The translations under genes were made by a program, and so were the position numbers. Source: Glandiceps talaboti (taxonomy: Eukaryota; Hemichordata; Enteropneusta; Spengelidae). Taken from it: 64,000 nucleotides of DNA. The stretch lies in contig NC_135550.1 of the NCBI RefSeq assembly GCF_964340395.1, positions 7,918,101 through 7,982,100 of the forward strand, read 5' to 3'. The notes under the pieces were generated by a model that was not told where the DNA came from, did no database searches, and saw only the letters and a list, made by a program, of their open reading frames with translations. Below, piece by piece: positions 59,701-64,000 of the stretch (positions are counted from its first letter, which is position 1; each line of letters starts with the position of its first letter).

Positions 59701-62700
59701 AGAAATGAAATTTAGGGAGGATCATTTTTTAACACGACGGAGTCGGAGACGGGCCATGTTTTATGCAACAGGGTTTGATTTTCCCCGACCGTCCCTCTCC
59801 TTGTAAAATACTGAAGGCTCCAATTGAATGCCGGAATGGCAGTGGCCAACCGACTATTGTCTCACGTGCGTACAGCTCTGCATAATTGCAACTTCATGAG
59901 CACCTTTACTGCTCATACAGTGCAGTGGTAGGGCATCGGTTCAGCAATTTTACCAGAAAAACAAACACAAATGAATGACAGAGAGAAAAAAATGTCATGG
60001 TCGGAATAATTGCTATTTCTTCGTAAGCACGGTTGTTTTTGGATTGTGATTATACTAAATAGTCTGGTATTGATTGATTTTAAAATAAGCTAAATTGCCT
60101 GAGTTACATCTACGAGGCTACAAACTACATTAGTGGCCTATATAATCGCAATATTTACTTTTAATATGTTGGTGGCAAGATAAAGAATGTTTAATATCAT
60201 CACAGCCAATAAGCGACTGGGGTGGGAATGAGTGCATGTCGAGCTTTGTCTCCTTGCAGGCAGTGATGAAAATATTGAGCCTATGTTTCATAATGCACAA
60301 AATGGTGTAGGTACGAACACAGTGGTATGAGACAGTATAAACAATGTGAAACAAGAGTTCAATTCAGTATGGAATCACAGAAATACATTACTGACGAACA
60401 CAGTAGTCATTACAGGGTGGCATCATAAATGTAAACACAGGCGTGGACACTTTCGATAATGAGGCTTGAGTCTATGTGGATGACGTCACTAGGAGAGCTC
60501 CAGGTCATTTACAAATCGAACAAAGTTGGTTCATGGGGAGCTGATGGGGAGCCCTGTAAAACCAATAAAGAGCTCCACTATTTCATTCCATGATTGTCGA
60601 AAACAATCCTTTCTATCTCTCCTTCATATTTCGGGCAACTTTGACATGGTAAATGTTTTATCCAGAAATATGGACTATATCTAGAGGTCTTGATAAAAGA
60701 TAGTGATAGTGGTACAAATAACCAGTATAGTCTTTCGTTCCACCCCCACGCCCGGGTCATTTTCAGTATGTCGTTTCACCCCACCATTTTCAGGTCAAAT
60801 GAGGTCGCTGTCGTCGTCGTCGTCGTCCCCACCCACCCACCACCACCACCACCACCACCACCACCACCACCACCACCACCATTTTAGGTCAAATCCGGTC
60901 AATTAATCCTTTAGTTTCTCTTCCAACGAAGGCAATCATATTGAAACCAGACATTGTTACACGTATTTATTTGTTGGAGTGTGTATTGAATTAATTTTAC
61001 TCGGTGAAATTTGAGATAAAGATAAAAGTACACTCTCGTATTTCAGTCAAACTGTAGCCCTGTTGAGTGTAAATGGTGATGTTTACTTACCTACCATTTC
61101 TTATGCTATTTGTAAAACATCTGTGATCGATAACCCTTGTTGAAACAATGTCATGAACTTTTCATTTGAGTCCTAAATCTGTAATTTTGACATTTACAAC
61201 ACTTGAAGTAGACCAAAGTGGGTGATAGGAACATATCGTACACAGGCACTGAACGGTTTGATATCTTGATTCTATCTACCAAATTATCCTGTGTGGACCT
61301 TTGGTTCTATGTAGAGGCAGCCGACTACACATATTTAATGCAGGGAACTACATTTATGGCCGGAATCTACACCCACTATTTTCATAACCCCCCACTCCCC
61401 AGTCAGTTAAAAATGTTTTCCTTGAGGCACTTGAACGTTCACGCGGGCTCATATATAGTGGTCTGAGATGCGGGTAACGACTTGGGACACTCGTACTTTT
61501 GTGAGCACCAAAGTCATACCTGTAATTTAATATAGAAATATTTGTAAATCGAGTGGTCTGCTGCCATTGAATCACACGATACTTGTAGACAAACGTGTAA
61601 TGCCAAGCTTAGTAACCACACACTTTAGTTCAATAGCCTTGGCCTGGAATCCATGCGGGTTGAGGTTTTAACTGATAGTTATAGTACACGTCAGAGGACA
61701 TGTTTTTATTAGGATAGTTTTGACAACCACACACCTTATTTAGCCTCGGCCTGGAATCCATGCGGGTGGGGATTTTAACTGATAGTTATAATACACGTCA
61801 GAGGACATTTACTGTTTTTTAGGATAGTTTTGGTTAACCCGTCCATCTGTCCGAGGCGCAGCCGATGATGACACAATAACTGATGGATTAACCAAAACTG
61901 TCCTAATAAAAACAGTAAATGGCTGAGGACCTGTGTACTATAATGAAGTTATACTTTGAATTCGACGAGTTTTGGGTTTTTCACCGAAAAGTCGACTTTG
62001 TTATCTACAGCCCTGTTATGTAGCCTCTTACCTATTATCATTTATTTATTATGTAATTACAAAATTCACTGTAGAAATCCCATCCCGCACACCTCGGCCA
62101 AATAATCCGATGTTTTCCCCAAAAGTTCAGTGTGAAATCCACAAACCTGACAAGGACTTGTTCTGTAAGAAAATGACAGTCCCAAATCCGAGCAGTATTT
62201 ACCCATCCTTAGTTAACCGATGTGCACATACACATTGTCAAGTCAATGAACATGTTCTATATGGAGACCTGCTTTCTGCACAAGTCACTCTGTAGTGAAG
62301 TGGCTATAGAGCATTTCTTTGGATATAGTAGATAGGTACAGAACGAAAGCGGTACTGTGTTCGAGATGTAAGGCGATTTTCTACACACTTTATACAGCAT
62401 GACAAGTGTAGAATTAGGTGCGGTAGCACACGATGTTAGGCAGAGCAGCTCATGTTGATTGCATTGTAACAGTAACAAGGTGGGGAAAGTGTAGTGCTAG
62501 ACCTCGGATATTCTTCCGATACAATACGACACATGACTGAACATCAAGCCCTCACTGCGAACTTCGTTCGTTTATCGTATCGGAAGAAAGCCCGAACGTC
62601 TAGCAGCAAGACCGGGAACAGTGCCATAGAAATGATTAACAAGCTGTGGACTTGTTTCATTCTTGGGTTTAAAGTGTTAGCGGATAGGTTCTTTCATGGA

Positions 62701-63360
62701 TTAACGGTATGCGGACATTTTCTTTGTGTAAAAAGTGTCCCTTTAACTGAAAAAGTGTCCGCTAAATTAAATTGAGAGTACAGTTGAAACACTGGGGGGA
62801 GAGTCGGAGAAGAGAATAACCAATTTCAAAATCTCCGATAGCCTGGATTCTGGGCTACACCTTATTCTGTACACAGAGACAACCCTATGCATTACTTGGC
62901 TAACTATAACTTCAAGGTAATCCATCAAGACATTGTACAACAAGTGAAAAAAAGCTTTTTAAATAAATTTTATTGTGTAACTTGACTGATGAAACTATAT
63001 TATAAAATTTCTATTTTTTTCCGCGATGCATTTACTCATGCGGTATCAACGTCAACCGTCTTCTCGACAAGGCCACAAATATATAGTGCATCCCCAGCAA
63101 TATTTGTAATGTACGACTATCTGTTGTTGTAATCGCAATCACACGGCAAATACAAGATATGTGGTTAATGTGCTGCCATCTTGTACATTTTCTATTAAAA
63201 ACTATAGATATCAACGTTCACATTTTAATGTTGTATTTATAGTGTACATGATATGTAAATATTCTTTCATGTGAGAACGCTCTTTACTTGTTCCTCGTAA
63301 ATGATACTGCATTGTGAACAAAGGCATATCAGAATTTACCGGCTGGAGGTGGGGGTTGAC

Positions 63361-63362
<2 letters not shown>
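56723..63362. other. Intergenic region downstream of ADAT3
   Basis: No exon or RNA gene supported. Contains one repeat unit of the microsatellite-headed family (about 57000-57160), poly-G tracts (57829-57887, 58140-58200), GTC/CCA trinucleotide runs (60808-60882), a partial tandem duplication (61633-61830), an inverted repeat (61807-61920) and otherwise unique sequence. The short open frames have no family features or splice continuity. Confidence 0.6.
61807..61920. repeat. Inverted repeat
   Basis: The left arm (61808-61846) has TTTACTGTTTTTTAGGATAG and TTTTGGTTAA..GTCCATC. The right arm (61881-61920) answers with GATGGATTAACCAAAACTGT and CCTAATAAAAACAGTAAAT. The left arm also forms the end of a duplicated block whose other copy lies about 117 bp upstream (ATCCATGCGGGT...ACTGATAGTTATA...ACACGTCAGAGGACAT). 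Confidence 0.7.

Positions 63363-63442
<80 letters not shown>
63363..63442. repeat. (AT)n microsatellite left of the palindrome
   Basis: About 80 bp of AT repeats directly abutting the hammerhead palindrome. Confidence 0.95.
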
Positions 63443-63445
<3 letters not shown>

Positions 63446-63474
63446 AGGGTAGAAGAAAATCAAGTCGGGTTTTT

Positions 63475-63520
63475 CGTCTCTACAAGCCTGTTTCGTGAGT
63501 AAATCACTCGTCAGGAGATG
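63475..63520 (-). ncRNA. Hammerhead ribozyme motif, mirror copy
   Basis: Exact reverse complement of the plus-strand motif: CTGACGA at 63514-63508 and GAAA at 63494-63491 on the minus strand. Either transcript direction through the palindrome would contain one ribozyme followed or preceded by its own antisense, so a read-through RNA would tend to fold into a long hairpin instead. Confidence 0.72.
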
Positions 63521-63534
63521 TTGATGTACATCAA

Positions 63535-63580
63535 CATCTCCTGACGAGTGATTTACTCACGAAACAGGCTTGTAGAGACG
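63535..63580 (+). ncRNA. Hammerhead ribozyme motif, type I with short stem III
   Basis: Core CTGACGA (63541-63547), stem II GTGA-UUUAC-TCAC (63548-63560) and GAAA (63561-63564) are all present. Stem III is only ACA/TGT (63564-63566 with 63571-63573) closed by the loop GGCT, and the cleavable base is A63574. Stem I forms between CTC-T (63537-63540) and GAGA (63575-63578), with a further C-G pair after one mismatch. A tiny stem III is the form known from Penelope-like retroelements and animal retrozymes, where activity may require dimers (recalled knowledge). Activity is inferred, not shown. Confidence 0.75.
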
Positions 63581-63678
63581 AAAAACCCGACTTGATTTTC
63601 TTCTACCCTCAACATATACTCCGCTCTGCGTGCAGACGTATCGAGCACTGTACTACGGACAAATCTTACCACTGACTT

Positions 63679-63779
<101 letters not shown>

Positions 63780-64000
63780 TTTGTGCTGGTATCTTAGCTG
63801 TTCACCTGGAATACAAGAGTATGTTTTAATTGTACACGTACCAACCACCGAAATTAAGATACCATTGTACTGGGAATAAATCAATATGCACACGGCACAA
63901 TGGTTTTGGTATTTGGGGGTTATACTTCCATGGGGTTATATACTCATTAAGTTTGTTTACTGAGCACTTCATGTGAAATTTATGGTACCGAATTTTTGGT

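Larger units (their letters stand above)
63443..63612. repeat. Perfect 170-bp palindrome
   Basis: Two exact 85-bp arms meet at 63527/63528 (centre GATGTTGATGTACATCAAC). Symmetry breaks at 63442/63613. The two arms carry a hammerhead core on opposite strands. The right flank continues with about 70 bp of unique sequence before a second (TA)n, so the structure is not simply a mirrored read of the whole region. Confidence 0.93.

Noticed and set aside
62494-62775. 93-codon frame downstream of ADAT3
   Set aside because: No domain, no splice partner and no neighbouring exon in phase; typical of chance frames in this region.

Overview
This is an AT-rich stretch of an animal nuclear genome. Small, strongly conserved exons with canonical GT/AG boundaries are separated by long introns full of microsatellites, fold-back elements and tRNA-derived SINEs. 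The encoded proteins keep vertebrate-like architecture, but the genes are compact and the SINE/MITE content is not vertebrate. I infer a slowly evolving marine invertebrate (non-vertebrate deuterostome or lophotrochozoan) and cannot name the species. All gene models below were built by hand from splice sites, frame continuity and remembered human family members. No search was run.

Layout: (1) 1-2358 is the upstream region of the first gene and holds a palindromic element. (2) 2359-13458 (+) is a complete 12-exon GTPBP2-type translational GTPase of 559 aa. (3) 13459-21384 has no gene I can support; it holds a 66-bp tandem array, a CCAAT-rich repeat block and several MITE-like elements. (4) 21385-25067 (-) is a 5-exon gene for a 216-aa type I membrane protein that I do not recognise, with an acidic dileucine tail. 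(5) 26438-29651 (+) is a 6-exon C1D gene (exosome cofactor, 161 aa), head-to-head with the membrane protein. (6) 31449-38122 (-) and 41098-46844 (-) are two tandem 7-exon copies of a mitochondrial amidoxime-reducing component (MTARC/MOSC) gene, 331 and 333 aa. (7) 47230-56647 (+) is a 9-exon ADAT3 gene (tRNA adenosine deaminase partner subunit, 383 aa); its start codon lies only 385 bp from that of the second MTARC copy. (8) 56648-64000 has no supportable gene but ends in a perfect 170-bp palindrome that carries a hammerhead-ribozyme core on each strand.

The genes do not form one pathway. GTPBP2 (ribosome rescue), C1D (RNA exosome) and ADAT3 (tRNA wobble inosine) are all RNA/translation housekeeping genes. 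The MTARC pair encodes molybdenum-cofactor reductases of the outer mitochondrial membrane. Two divergent gene pairs (membrane protein/C1D and MTARC-B/ADAT3) suggest shared promoters.

The most interesting non-genic signals are the hammerhead palindrome, the patchy near-identity of the two MTARC genes (exons 1 and 6 nearly identical, exons 3-5 and 7 clearly diverged), nested inverted repeats in an MTARC intron, and a higher-order 49-bp minisatellite inside ADAT3.
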